Assembly: GCA_030063045.1 (NCBI GenBank)
Contig: JAQSEB010000025.1
Span: forward strand, 62,001-126,000
DNA length: 64,000 nt
From: Pratylenchus scribneri
Lineage: Eukaryota; Nematoda; Chromadorea; Rhabditida; Pratylenchidae
Direction of reading: 5' to 3'
Below, piece by piece: positions 21,385 to 32,846 of the stretch. Position 1 is the stretch's first letter, and each line of letters opens with the position of its first letter. Under the pieces are notes generated by a model. The model was not told where the DNA came from, did no database searches, and saw nothing but the letters and a program-made list of their open reading frames with translations. The position numbers and the translations under genes were made by a program.

Positions 21385-21665
21385 ATTATATGAGTGAAAT
21401 CAGAATCAGAATAAGGGAAAAAAGTCAGAACAGTGCGCGAGAAAAATCAGAACAAGGGAAAAAATCAGAACAGAAAATCAGAACAAGGGTAAAATCAGAA
21501 GAGAAAATCAGAACAAAGGGGGAAAGGCAGAAGAGTGCGCGAGATAAATCAGAATAAGGGACAAATCAGAAAAGAAAATCAGAACAAAGGAAAAAGTAAG
21601 AAAAGTGCGCGAGAAATCAGAACAAGGGAAATAACAGAACAGAAGGTCAGAACAAGGGAAGTCAG
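21385..21665 (+). repeat. Degenerate CAGAACAAGGGAAAAAT tandem repeat
   Basis: AATCAGAACAAGGGAAA recurs with variants (CAGAAGAGTGCGCGAGA). The 69-codon frame through it is an artefact of the repeat. Confidence 0.65.
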
Positions 21666-22399
21666 ATTTTTGCCCCATTTTCAGAATATTCTGAGAATTA
21701 TGGCATTTTGAAGATCATTTTTTGCTAAATTTTAAGAATACATGCTAAAAATAATATGAAAATAGATTGTGAGAATTATTGTATTTTGAAGATGCTTTTT
21801 TGACCAATTTTGAGAATGCAAGCTTAAAATAAGACTGAAAATGGATTTTGAAATGAATTTTATTTTTAAAATATTTCCAGAATTCCAAATATTTTGAGAA
21901 TTGATTTTTTCATTCATTTTTAAGGTATATTCTGAGAATGGAAATGAGTTATATTTTTAGAATCATTCTGAAAATTCTGCTATCTTAATTATATTTCCAG
22001 AATTGTCGTATTTCCATTTTCGTTATATCTCTGAAAATCCCACACATGTCGACATCATTCTCAGAATTTAGACCAAAAAATGCGACTCTGGGCTATGGGA
22101 TATATTACTTAAATGAAAAAATAATGATTAAAGAGAATAAACTTCGTAAAATTTATCAAACAAAATCAAAATTAAATGAATAAATTTTTGAAGAATTATT
22201 TTTAATAAAATTGAAAAGAATCGAATTTAAAAAAAAAAACATTATAAATGAATATTATATGAAATTATCGAAAAATAATTGTAAATTTTGCTGTCAACAC
22301 AAAACCCAAAATTTGGAATTATTTTCAAAGCTAGGATAATGAAAAAAAAAAAAATCATTAAGGATTTGATGTTTTATTTCTGTGTAATTCTTTTTATAA

Positions 22400-24635
22400 T
22401 TAATTCATTTCTTGAAGAAATTTTGATGTATTGAAGAGAAATTGTTCATTGCCAAAATTTGCCTGGATTACTTGGAAAGGTTTGAACAAATTGGCTGCAG
22501 GGAACAATTGAAGTGTGGCATATTTTAGTGGCATTCCAACATTTCCTGAAGTAAAATATATAATATTATTTTGCTTTAAGCATATTTGTATAAATTTTCA
22601 ATTAATTTTTTACCAATAAATTGGCCATTTAATGTAACAAAACATTCAATTTTGGTATTTGCTGGAAAATAGACAATCCCGAGGCCAACCACGTCATAAT
22701 TTTCGATTTTCATGCTAAACATCCTGCTGGATCCTTCAATCTGCAATCCTTTTTTTATATTCATTCCAATCGAATTATTTCCATATCCAAGCTGTTCACA
22801 TCCCAATGGAAAATGTTGTTTATCACAAAATCCAATCGCAATGTCGTCATCACTTTAATTTATTGGTTAAATATTAATAATATGAATAATTAATTAAAAT
22901 TATAAATAATATATTAAAATTATTTTAATTTGAAATGTGGTACCTTTCAATCAATTGAAAAAATATATAATTATTTTCAAGAATTTTCACTTCATAATAG
23001 AAACAAATTGACGGATTTTTAGAAGACAATTTTAAATTGATTGTCGGAATCGGCAAATTGGCAGCAACCCAATTAACTTTTGATGAAACATTGTGTGCTA
23101 ATGTTAAAATATTGATGAGTTTATTCATTCTAATTTTAGATGAATTTACCATTTTCTAATAAATATATGACGCGATGTCCAGCCCAGGAAATGCTCAATT
23201 CCGGTCCAAAATTCTTGTCGACATTCCATTTGTATGAATTAAAATTGAATTCCTGAAGGAATTTTGATGTGTTGAAGTGAAATTGTTCTGTGCCAAAATT
23301 TGCGCGAAATGTTTGGCCGGATGAGAACAAATTCAGAGCCGGGAATAATCGAATTGTAGCGAATTTTAGTGGCAATTCAACTTTCCCTTTAATTAAAATT
23401 TTTTCTTTTAAATATTTTAAATTATTAATTTTTTACCTAACAATTTGCCATTGAATGTGACAAATAATTCAATTTGGGAAACTTTCGGTGAATAAACAAT
23501 GCCGACGCCAATCACATCCCCATTTTGTAAATCTCCGATAGAATTTTCTAAAATGATCCATGATCCATTAATTATTATTGCTCTTTTGTTTCGTATTCCA
23601 ATTGAATTATTCATATTTCCAAGCTCTTTCAATGGTTGATTTTTGTCACAAAATCCAATCCTACTGTATCCATATCTATATTATTGTTTAGAAAATAAAT
23701 TTAAAAATATTTTTTAATTTATTTAATTTGTAATTTTAATTATTTATACCTTCTTGAAATAATTTTCACTTCATAATAGAATAAAATTGTCAAATTTTTA
23801 GCTGAAAAATTGAATGCAGGAATCGGCAAATTGGAAAGAGCAGTGTTCAATCCTTAATAAATAATTGAATTTAAATAAATGACTTTTTTATTCTTTACCA
23901 TATTCTAATGTTGAATATTTGACTGTAAGTCCATCATCAGAAATGTTCAATTCCCGCCCAAATTCCTTATTGATATTCCATTTGTAGGAATTTAAATTGA
24001 ATTCATTAAGCAATTCATTTACATTTTCATCATTTGATTCGGTCAAATTTGGGAACTAAAATTTTGACAATATTTAATTAAATAAACAGAATATATTTAA
24101 TTGAAAATTTTTCATTTTGGAAAGGTTGTTTTGTTTACAAAATTTTAACTCTTAATAAATATCATAATTCGTAAAGTCATTATTAAATATTAATCTTCTA
24201 ATAAATTTTTCTTAACCCAAAAAAAATTCACAAAGGAAAAAAAATTAAAAAAAAATTTAAATTGAAATTAGAAATCGAAAAATTTGAAAAAAAATTCGAA
24301 AACTGAATTAAATTTATAAAATCATATTTTATTTAAAATATTCTTACCGATTCTTTAAATTGCCCTTCCAATGTGGCCATTTTCTCCTCAAATTCCACTT
24401 TTTGTTCAAAAATTTGTCCAATAAATTCATCATTTCTTCCTGGGATTTCATTCTTCAATTTACCATTTTCCTCTTTTAAAGTGGCCATTTTCCCCTTAAT
24501 TTCGGTCATTTCTTCCTTCAGAATATCAAATTTGTTTTGCCAATGATTCATTGATAATATGAAAATGACAAAGCAGAACCCAAATAAAATTATTGCGCAA
24601 ATTGCAATTTTTGTTCCCATTTTGAGTAGATCCAT
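22400..24635 (-). CDS. Membrane-anchored coiled-coil protein with two SPRY domains
   Basis: Eight exons on minus: 24348-24635, 23899-24055, 23750-23852, 23437-23675, 23150-23386, 22944-23097, 22614-22852 and 22400-22545; 520 residues, all junctions GT-AG and in phase. A signal-anchor segment (IAICAIILFGFCFVIFILSM, residues ~10-29) is followed by a heptad-like charged coil (EEMTEIKGKMATLKEENGKL) to about 95. SPRY 1 (~165-290) has ILFYYEVKIISRR, YSRIGFCDKNQPL, GDVIGVGIVYSP and FRANFGTEQFHFNTSKFLQE. SPRY 2 (~360-515) has ICFYYEVKILENN, IAIGFCDKQHFPLG, YDVVGLGIVYFP and QANFGNEQFLFNTSKFLQE. Exons 4 and 7 are both 239 nt and equivalent, so the SPRY unit was duplicated with its exons. SPRY domains bind partner proteins. 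The topology predicts SPRY domains outside the cell or in the lumen. Confidence 0.82.
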
Positions 24636-25840
24636 TTTATTAGAGATGCTTTTGACGATTAGAAGATAAATATTTTCAATTGAAATATTTGCTGGAATTT
24701 TAAATTAATTGAAATGGATATTATTTTCACTATTAAAATTTAATTGTTTAAAAAAGCAGCAAATTTTTAGTAAAGGAAATGGAAAAGAATGGACGGCGAA
24801 AAATGCGGGAATTTCTGATAAATTCATCAGTTTTTTAGTCTAATAATTAGGAATGAATGGAATGAAGAGCCTCCAGTAAATTTGTTTTAAAGAACATCAA
24901 AAAGGGCTTCAAATCCTCAATTGTGAATTTTGTCGATAAATGAAAAGAATCAAATCTATGTTTTGTAATTAATGGCGGCAATTTCCTAGCCATTCTTCAT
25001 CATTGAATAAAGATTAAAAATCAAATTGATAAAAGCTGGTATTGGGTGTTGGAGATCGGAATTTTAAGAGGATGAATATTGCAGCGGAGAGCGGAAGCAT
25101 CAAAGAATAATTTCCTTCATCAGCAATTTTATTGTAAAATTTGCCCGGAGGCAATTTTCCCATATTCTAAATATTCACTGTTCTTTTTTAATCTTTCTTA
25201 TCATTTTAATGGAGACATTCCTATATTCAAATTTAATTTCTTGGGATCAATTCAAAATTTTAATGTACTAAAAATCTGATTCAAAAAAATATTAAAATTT
25301 TATTTGTCTTATTTTTGAATTTATAGCATTCATTGCTTTTATTTCTTTGATAAAAATTATAACGATAAATTGATAAAAATTAATTTTAATATAAGCCAGA
25401 AGCATTAACATGAATTTAATTTTAAATGAAACATGATGATTGAATATGAATACCGCATTCTTTTGTCCAAAACTGAGTAAGAAATCACTAATCCGAGTAG
25501 TATAGCATTTGAAAATGTTTTAAATTTTATTTAAAAATTAAAAATATTTATATAAAAAGTGGCTTTTCTTTGGAAAATTCGAGTTCATAAAATAAAAAAA
25601 CAAATTAAACTTTTCTATGGTATACATATCGTTTCCGGCATTACTCAATTACTCAATTGTCCTCTCTCCGAATTTAATATTAATATAATTAAAATTAAAA
25701 ATTATATTGATTTGGAGGAGTTGAAAAGATTAAGTGATAACTTCTGTTATGTTCAAAAAATAAAAAAAAGAAATAGAACACAAATATAAAAATGAAAAGA
25801 AAAATTATAAAAAATTTTTGGCCATGTCTTCTTGGAAAAC
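24636..25840. other. Intergenic, no supported gene
   Basis: Upstream region of the SPRY gene and downstream of the chemoreceptor. Frames at 25079-25279 and 25559-25789 are low-complexity and have no family resemblance. Confidence 0.5.
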
Positions 25841-28248
25841 TCATTTAATTCGGGCAATGCAATTAAGCGGGGATACATTATTATTTTGAGAAGATTGTAT
25901 TGGCATTGGCATCCTTAATCCATTTCCATTTAATTGAGAGGGCAATTTACGGGATATATTGATATTATTCGTGGTTTTTCTCTCATCATTCTTCCATAAA
26001 TTCCACCGTTTTGGCAACACATCCTTGGCCCATTGCTTTCGGAAATCGAAACTGGCCCAAAGCATCAGCCAACTGGGCAAAATAATAGTGCCAATTTCGA
26101 CGACCATTGGGCCAAAAGTTAATAGGAAATTCATTGGGATAAACGGGAAGCCATAGCTAATCTGTAAATTTTGAATAATATTATTATTATTTTATTTACA
26201 TTTTTTAGTTCAAAATTGTAAAAATTATTACAAATAAATAAAATATATTTGTAAAACTTAAGTGAAAATTTTATTTTTTAACAAATAAAAACAAAAAAAT
26301 ATTGGCCTTACTTAGTCTGTTTCATAAATATATTTAATAAATAATAAAAATTACTTACAAAATATACGGTGATAATTGCTTGAGCAGCAAAAGTGGTCAT
26401 GGCATAAATCAGTAATTTTTTCTCAATTGGATCCAAAACATTCGAATTATTAATGATTTGGCTATTTTGATTATTTTTGTTTGAAGAATAATTTCCTCGA
26501 TTTCGCCATTTATAAAGGAAAATAGTCAATAAACTCAATGCAGTGCAACCAATCAAAAATATTATGGAAAATGATGCTACCAATGTGTTCGAATCAAGAT
26601 TGTGCTGAAATAATAGAAATCAATTGCAAATATTATCATGGGAATGGAATTGTTCTGTTTTAAATGGGAAATGACTCCATAAATTATGTACAATAACTTA
26701 AATTTTTAATATTATTTAAATTTTTTAAATAAATTTCTAAAATTAAAGAATAAAAGATTAATTTTAGGAATAAAATTTTTTGTAAAATAGTTATTGTGTT
26801 TAGAAATAATTTTTTGTAATCTTAATTTGAATGAAATTAACTGTCAATGCCAATAATGCCTACGGGCGTCTCCTTTTTATCCTACTGTACCCAAACTTTT
26901 TTCTTAATCAGCCCGTCATCCTTTCAATCAAATATTGCCCCAATGTGTCTTTATAAAATCGCTCTTCTCCCCAAAAATGTTCACTTTTGATTCAATCTTT
27001 CCCACAAATTTGCAACGTTCTGTTATCATATTTTTCCGCACAACAGATATAAATATATTTACTAAAGTCAATTCCAACTAAACCCAATTCCATTTCCTAG
27101 GCCACTAGGGGCTTAGGCCACGGGCAAAGGCCTGCTGGGGTGAGAACTTAAGCCCATCAACCTTTGTCCCTATAATATGGACTATAACTAATGAAAAATA
27201 CAATTATAATAAAAAAAATCAAAGAAGAAAACATACAGTTCCAACTTCAATAATAGTGAAAGATGTCCGATTGCCGCTCAATGGATCATTTTGGATAATA
27301 ACCAATTGTGTGCCCATAGAGAAAAAACAAAAAGACAAATACACTGAAATTCCATAGATGATCAAAATTGACAATGGTAAAAGATAGCGCCAAATCTGGA
27401 ATAATAATTTTTTTAATTGAAAATATTCAAAATTCTATTGGATTACCTTTTCATAATGCATTGGAAATGCGATTGCCGTAAACCGATTGAATTGGATGGC
27501 AGCGGTGGCCAAATTATCAGCGTAAAAACAGAAAAACAAGAAAAAGAAATATAGGGCCAATATCCAATTAGGGAGTAGCTGGTAGAATGGAAGTAAAAAT
27601 CCGCCAATAATTTTTGGTAGACGATTACCAAATAGCTGGCTCCACAATTTGAAGAAATCCTTGGGAAATTATAATTTTTTTATTTTTTTTTTTGATTTCC
27701 TTTCTACAATTAAATAAATAAATTTCAATTCACAAATTCATTTTAAATTCTCAATAATTTTATTAAAATTATTTTTAATCTGAAAAATGAAGAAATTCAA
27801 TGCAAAAACAACAAAACATATATAAAAATTTCGAATTTTTCTTTTTATTTACATCATTACCGTATTTATTCTATTAGAAACCCATGGGCTTATAAATTTC
27901 AGAGCCATCCGAGGTGGGGAGTTTTCAGAGAGAGACAAAAAATGCATATTTCAGTTTAATTTCACCTCTAAATTGGTTATTTTTGACATGAATTATGGGT
28001 GGGCTTCTATTAGAGACAGAATGAATTTGGTATTTAAATTTTTAATTATCATTATATTAAAGTAATTTAATACTTACAGTAATTGCGCGTATTACAAAAA
28101 GTTTGTTGAAGGAATTATGCAATTTTTTATTTTTAATTATCACCAATACTTCCGATAAATACAATAAAAATGATGGAATGCTTATCACAAGAGTTCCATA
28201 AATGTAGTAATTTCGAAGAGAGTAAATATAGTCAAAAAATCCATCCAT
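25841..28248 (-). CDS. Serpentine chemoreceptor, Srg/Srv-like
   Basis: Five exons on minus: 28078-28248, 27447-27659, 27237-27395, 26359-26604 and 25841-26161; 369 residues, every junction GT-AG in phase 0. Seven hydrophobic spans can be followed: LVISIPSFLLYLSEVLVII; KIIGGFLLPFYQLL; ALYFFFLFFCFYADNLA; YLLPLSILIIYGISVYLSF; ASFSIIFLIGCTALSLLTIF; LIYAMTTFAAQAIITVYF; VEIGTIILPSWLMLWASF. The third span ends AAIQFNRFTAIAFPMHYEKI, the NRFT(A/S)I-FP...EKIW signature of nematode Srg/Srv receptors. Such receptors act in chemosensory neurons through G proteins. The C-terminal tail is polar and basic. Family choice between Srg and Srv is not certain. Intron 3 holds a dispersed repeat. Confidence 0.8.
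26841..27190. repeat. Dispersed repeat family B, copy 1 (in a chemoreceptor intron)
   Basis: Shares long words with 37545-37900, e.g. GCCAATAATGCCTA, ATCCTACTGTACCCA, AATCAAATATTGCCCCAAT and CAACAGA. Its right part (GGGGCTTAGG...CCTGCTGGGG) also matches 38150-38210. Non-coding. Confidence 0.7.
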
Positions 28249-28439
28249 TATTAATTATCTAAAAAATATCACAAATAAAATTAATTTAATTTTGATGCAA
28301 AGTCAAATTGAAATAGAAGGGAATCAAAGTGAAGGAGAGAGTTGAAAATATGGAAATAAGAAGTTCATATTAAATAGGAAAATGGCATTTAAATGAAAAA
28401 TTAATTGGTACTTTCCATTTTGCGAAACCCCACCAAAAA

Positions 28440-28800
28440 TGATTAAAATGGTATTACGCCTTACGGACGAAACGGTTTGGTGCCGCTGGATGTAAAGTTG
28501 ATGTAGCATTATTTATGGCATTTTATTAGGCATAAAATTAGATACATAATAACAGCAAAAGCTTTGTGGCCAATCTTGTGTTTTCAGCGAGTTTTGGCCA
28601 AAAAACAGCCAAAAACACAATTTTAATTAAACCAATGGTTTTTGGCCATAACTCCTGAATACTCAATATTGGTCAATGCTTTTCATGTCATTTTGTAGAT
28701 TCCCAATATAATGGTATAAAGGATGCCTCATAAACTTTACTGCCAACGGCATCAAACCGTTTCGTCCGCAAATTGCGGTCAGCAAAAGGCGTTTCCTAAA
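28440..28800. repeat. Foldback element ending in ACGAAACGGTTTG
   Basis: GGACGAAACGGTTTGGTGCCG at the left is the inverse of CGGCATCAAACCGTTTCGTCCG at the right. The interior includes TTTTGGCCAAAAAACAGCCA. Non-coding. Confidence 0.65.
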
Positions 28801-29942
28801 GATAATTTTGGGTGTTATTCATGAATATGCCTTTTTCCGTATCATGTCATTTACATGAGTTGCGTGAATTTCGAAAATGAAAAAGTGAAGGGTCCCTCTT
28901 GGTATCCGAAAAAAGTGTCAAAATTTTTCGATGAAATTATAGCTCTAGACTCGCCTCGATGGGCTGATCAAAAATCTGACATTGGTTTTTTATTAAACCC
29001 TAAAATAAAAAAAATATAAGCATTTTTATATTAGCTGTTAAGGCTGGAATTAATTCTTACAATTGAGCCAAAGCTTAGGTTTAAACTTTAAACTAATCTT
29101 AAAGCTGGATAGTCATCTTAAGGAAATCCAATGTATGGTTTGATTGTAATTTTACAAAAGAAAATATTTTTAAGCCGCACACATTAACAGATTTCAAGTA
29201 AATTTCACCTAACTTACATAATGATGTGATAGCGAAAAAAAATAAGTGCATATTAGTGATTGGAGTACCCAAAATTATCCTTAGGAGGTAATTTTCATCA
29301 TTTTTATATGTATTAGTGTTTTGGAAAACGAAAAAAAATATAATTTATGTTGCTGAATATTTTGATGCTTTTTGTAAATATTGTTTGTTATTCAACTGTC
29401 CAATAGCATGTATGAAAATTGTAAGGTCAAAATTTGGTCGATTATATTACTTGGAAAAAAGTAAATTCTTTTGCGTGCAATATTCAATCTTGCTATATTT
29501 TATTTATTATTATTATTATTAGTACATTATACTATAGTAAATAAGAACAAATGTTTTTAAATAATATTATTTTGTATATATTTTCTTCCAATATACTTTG
29601 ATCATTTTTCTTGTAATAATTTTATATTTACTGTTTATTCCTTTGAAAGATCAATTTTTTGGAAGCATATTTTGATTCATTCATTATTGTTGGAGATAAG
29701 AAAAATATGTGGATGTGGATCATTGGATTGAAAAATAAAATTTTAAAAAATTTTGAATAAATTAATTTTCTGTGAGATATTTCAGCTTTATCATTAATCA
29801 TGATAATTAAAATAAGTAGAAATTTTTTAAAATATTTGTTTCTTATTTCCATTAAATTATTGCCAAAAATTATTTTGGAAGTTTTCTAGATTTTATACAA
29901 AAATGTGGCAATTTTTTTTAACATTAAAAATGAAAAAAAATG
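28801..29942. other. A+T-rich intergenic DNA
   Basis: Small frames at 29316-29522 and 29628-29852 are lysine/isoleucine-rich without any family signature. I see no gene. Confidence 0.5.
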
Positions 29943-30035
29943 TCCAATAATGGATTAATGCAATACCAAAATTTATTCAAAATCACTATAATTAGAGTAG
30001 GAAACACTAAAATTCAAAGATGGAATTTGATAATC
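29943..30035 (-). pseudogene. Decayed SL1-type spliced-leader RNA gene
   Basis: Aligns end to end with the SL1 genes downstream: GTGTTTCC and the Sm-like block GAATAAATTTTGG are kept, and TCCATTATTGGA can still form a 3' hairpin. The leader itself has diverged (GATTATCAAATTCC...TTTGAATT), and the GT splice donor that follows the leader is gone. Upstream sequence as far as about 30240 is also homologous to the SL1 units. It should not donate a leader. Confidence 0.65.
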
Positions 30036-30596
30036 GAAAATGGGGGTAAATTGTCCACTCAGCAGGCACTTTCTTGCTTTCTTCCACATTTCCACTTTCT
30101 CTGACAACCACTAAAAATATGTTGCCGTTCATTTATTACCCAAAGCATCAGTCAAAGAAAAAGTGGCTATCCAAAATAGCAGAGCGAACAGAGAACAAAA
30201 AATAGTGCAATGAGCCAATCTAAAGAGAGAGCAATCACATAGTCCCTTTCGCCGCTTCTCATTCAATTTTTCGCACATCCAAGTATATTATAATATTTAA
30301 AGAGAAGTATCCTTTAAGAGTCGATATCCATTGGCTGGACGCGGGAAGTCCTTGTAAAAAAAAGTAATTTTTGGGAGTGACTCATTTATTGAAAAGGTAA
30401 ATAAAATTGCAACTTTTTTTGGCACATTAAAAATAGTTAAAAATGAAATTATGAATATCCTAAATAATATTAGAAATATTAAATTTTTTGAAAAAGGGTG
30501 CGGACAAACTTAACAAATTAATTAAGGGTGCAGAAATAATATCTTATAAACTAAAAATGAATAAAATTACTAATTACTTTTATTCATCCACATTTC
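30036..30596. other. Upstream remnant of the decayed SL unit and A+T-rich spacer
   Basis: 30060-30240 keeps words of the SL-unit upstream region (CGTTCATTTATT, AGCATCAGTCA). 30300-30596 is A+T-rich with nothing recognisable. Confidence 0.45.
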
Positions 30597-30603
30597 TTTT
30601 AAG
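30597..30603 (-). terminator. 3'-end signal CTTAAAA of SL1 gene 1
   Basis: CTTAAAA follows the terminal hairpin directly, as in the other SL1 and snRNA genes of the window. Its function as a 3'-end signal is inference. Confidence 0.5.
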
Positions 30604-30714
30604 CACGACCCAATAAAATTGGGCAGTGCAATTCCAAAATTTATTCCAAACCACTCTTTGGATGTTAAAAGAGGGCAGGAAACACCAAGTACCTCAAACT
30701 TGGGTAATTAAACC
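30604..30714 (-). ncRNA. SL1: SL1 spliced-leader RNA, gene 1
   Basis: The minus strand from 30714 reads the exact 22-nt nematode SL1 exon (GGTTTAAT...AGTTTGAG, 30714-30693), followed at once by the GT donor. The RNA then contains the Sm-binding type block GAATAAATTTTGG and a 3' hairpin (CCCAAT/ATTGGG). Length about 111 nt, as expected for SL RNAs. SL1 RNA donates its capped leader to the 5' end of many nematode mRNAs by trans-splicing. The upstream ~290 bp are shared with genes 2 and 3 and should include the promoter. 5' end is exact; 3' end is set just before CTTAAAA. Confidence 0.95.
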
Positions 30715-31010
30715 GAAGATAGAAGGGAAAAGAGGGAATTTGAAGGGGAAATGGGGTCAAATTGCAGATGCGTTGGAAGGGTGCAAAAAGGCCCCAATTT
30801 CCCCACTCTTTCCGACCAAATAAACAGCCACCTCCTCCACTTTTCCAGCACACTGCTTTCCATTATCCCCCCTTTCTTTTTCTGTGAATTCCCCCATGTA
30901 ATATTTCGTTCATTTATTCCCCTAACAGCAGTCAGTCAGAAAAGTGTCTGCCCTAAGGAACATAGAACAAAAAGATAGCGTGTGAGCCAATGTCAATATG
31001 CTGCAATCTC
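30715..31010 (-). promoter_or_regulatory. Conserved upstream region of the SL1 units
   Basis: The ~290 bp upstream of gene 1 are highly similar to 33810-34030 and 35333-35600: TTTGCACCCTTCCAACGCAT, GGGGAAATTGGGG and AAGTGGAGGAGGTGGCTGTT recur on the minus strand. Conservation of the flank with the gene indicates unit duplication. The proximal sequence element must lie here, but I cannot pin it down. Confidence 0.55.
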
Positions 31011-31272
31011 ACTCACAGACTCTTCTTTATTTTCCCATTCAAGCCACCAAAATTTTTAATAGAATCAAAAATTGTTCCAATTCACACATCTATAACGGTA
31101 AAAAATTTTTGGAATGGAAGAATTCCGAATCCCTTTTTTTTTTTAAAGTTTACGCACATTTGATAATTTTTCAGAGAAATATAATCCATAATTAATTAGT
31201 CCGATGAAAATAAAATAAATCAGAATTCTACAAAGAATCTGTGAATAACAAAAAAAAACAGAAATGAATGAT

Positions 31273-32350
31273 TAAAAATAAGGATGGTATTTAATTTGCA
31301 TAAAAAATTATTGAATTTGCATAAAAGAGTATTTAATTTGCATAAAAGGATTTTATGTCATCGAAGTATTGAATTTGCATAAAAAATTATTGAATTTGCA
31401 TAAAAGAGTATTGAAATTGCATAAATAAAACAAAAATATTATTAAGCCGGATATGGGGGGATTAAGGTGGATATAGGGGGATTAAGCCCCGAAATGGACA
31501 GGAAATGGCCCGGAAGGCCACAGGAAGGTCAGGAAAGTGTAATAGAGGCCCAGAGACTGCGCGGGATTAAGCCGGATATGGGGGGGGGATTAAGGTGGAT
31601 ATAGGGGGATTAAGCCCCGAAATGGACAGGAAATGGCCCGGAAGGCCACAGGAAGGTCAGGGAAGTGTAATAGAAAATAGAGGCCCAGAGACTGCGCGGG
31701 ATTAAGCCGGATATGGGGGGATTAAGGTGGATATATGGGGATTAAGTCGGATTAAGCCCCGAAATAGATGTAGGGTTTGGCCCTAATTCTTATACGGAGC
31801 CACTGTTGGCTCTTGACTGGTCACCCTGGCCCTAACCCTAATCTCTAAATAGCTTAATCCCCCATTATCCATGTTAATCCCCCTATATCCTGCTATATCC
31901 CGCGTGCTCCGAACCCCTAAACCCCTAGCCCCTAGATCCCATGCCGCCCCTAACCATAACCCTAATCCCTAGCCCCTAGCTAAGCTTAATCCGGCTTAAT
32001 CCTCCTATATCCACCTTAATCCCCATATATCCGGTTATATCCCGCGCACTATAAGGCACTACCCGGCCTTCCACTGGCCCTTAGGAGCATTTCCCGTCCA
32101 TTCCGGGGCTTAATCCGACTTAATCCCCATATATCCACCTTAATCCCCCCATATCCACCTTAATCCCTCCATATCCGGCTTAATAATATTTTTGTTTTAT
32201 TTATGCAATTTCAATACTCTTTTATGCAAATTCAATAATTTTTTATGCAAATTCAATACTTCGATGACATAAAATCCTTTTTATGCAAATTAAATACTCT
32301 TTTATGCAAATTCAATAATTTTTTATGCAAATTAAATATTTCCCTTAAAA
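31273..32350. repeat. ~1.08-kb foldback element with ATTTGCAT arrays and G-rich core
   Basis: Left arm (31273-31450) carries six ATTTGCAT-type words (TTAATTTGCATAAAA, GAATTTGCATAAAA); the right arm (32175-32350) is its near-perfect inverse. Inversion continues into the core. The core has three ~120-bp direct units on the left (GGATATGGGGGGATTAAGG, GGCCCGGAAGGCCACAGGAA) and inverse C-rich copies on the right. No protein coding. It lies between SL1 gene 1 and the U2 gene. Confidence 0.85.
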
Positions 32351-32590
32351 ATAAATTTAACAACAGCAGCCAAGATGATAATTATAAAAAGTGCAATTTT
32401 TTCTAATTTTTTTTTAGGAATGTTGATGAGTAGATATTTAAATAGCTTAAAATTAAATAATGAATGATTGGTTTTTTAATTGTGGAAAAAACATATCAAT
32501 TGGAAATAAAATAAAAATAGGAATTTTAAATAATATTCATAAAAGTTATAAAAAAGAAGGAAATTATTTTATTGTTTTTCTTTTTTTTTA

Positions 32591-32597
32591 TTTTAAG
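32591..32597 (-). terminator. 3'-end signal CTTAAAA of the U2 gene
   Basis: GGCG followed by CTTAAAA directly after stem IV. Confidence 0.5.
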
Positions 32598-32783
32598 CGC
32601 CGATCCCGGATGAAAGTGCACTACCGGGCCGACGTGTCACCCGGGACCAGCAAGCTGGAAACCCTGACGTATTTCCAAAAATTGGGATATACACATTTAA
32701 GTCCGGTGGGACTTATTATGGTGATTAAATCATAAAGAACAGATACTTAACAATTGATCTTAGCCAAAAGGCCGAGAAGCGAT
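32598..32783 (-). ncRNA. U2: U2 snRNA with altered branch-site-pairing segment
   Basis: The minus strand from 32783 starts ATCGCTTCTCGGCCTTTTGG, CTAAGATCAA, the invariant U2 5' end. Stem IIa (TTATG/CATAA), IIb (AAGTCC-CACC-GGACTT), an Sm site (AATTTTTGG), stem III (GGAAA/TTTCC) and a stem IV like that of nematode U2 (CCCGG...CCGGG) all can form; length ~186 nt. U2 pairs with the intron branch site in the spliceosome. The segment that normally reads GTGTAGTATCTG reads TTGTTAAGTATCTG here, so GUAGUA is broken by a substitution and a 2-nt insertion. The rest looks constrained, suggesting a variant gene or a recent pseudogene rather than an old relic. Confidence 0.88.
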
Positions 32784-32822
32784 GAAGAGTGCGAAATTGT
32801 TATTTAAAATATATTTTTCCCG

Positions 32823-32846
32823 TGAAATATTTTACCAATGGGCAGC
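32823..32846 (-). promoter_or_regulatory. Candidate proximal sequence element of the U2 gene
   Basis: GCTGCCCATTGGTAAAAT starts 63 bp upstream of the U2 5' end. Similar words lie upstream of U4 (GCTGCTTTCCATTC, -64) and U1 (GCTGCCCAAATGTAAAA, -78). The position fits an snRNA PSE; the function is inference. Confidence 0.4.

Larger units (their letters stand above)
20411..22399. other. Intergenic, repeat-derived
   Basis: 20850-22080 is filled with TTTTGAGAAT/ATTCTGAAAAT words in both orientations. No gene supported; the tRNA-like piece and the AGAACAAGGG tract are listed separately. Confidence 0.5.

Noticed and set aside
30626..30823. Nearly identical 65-codon frames at 30626 and 35244 and antisense frames of 62 codons
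   Set aside because: They overlap the SL1 RNA genes and their upstream regions; their conservation comes from duplication of the SL units, not from coding.
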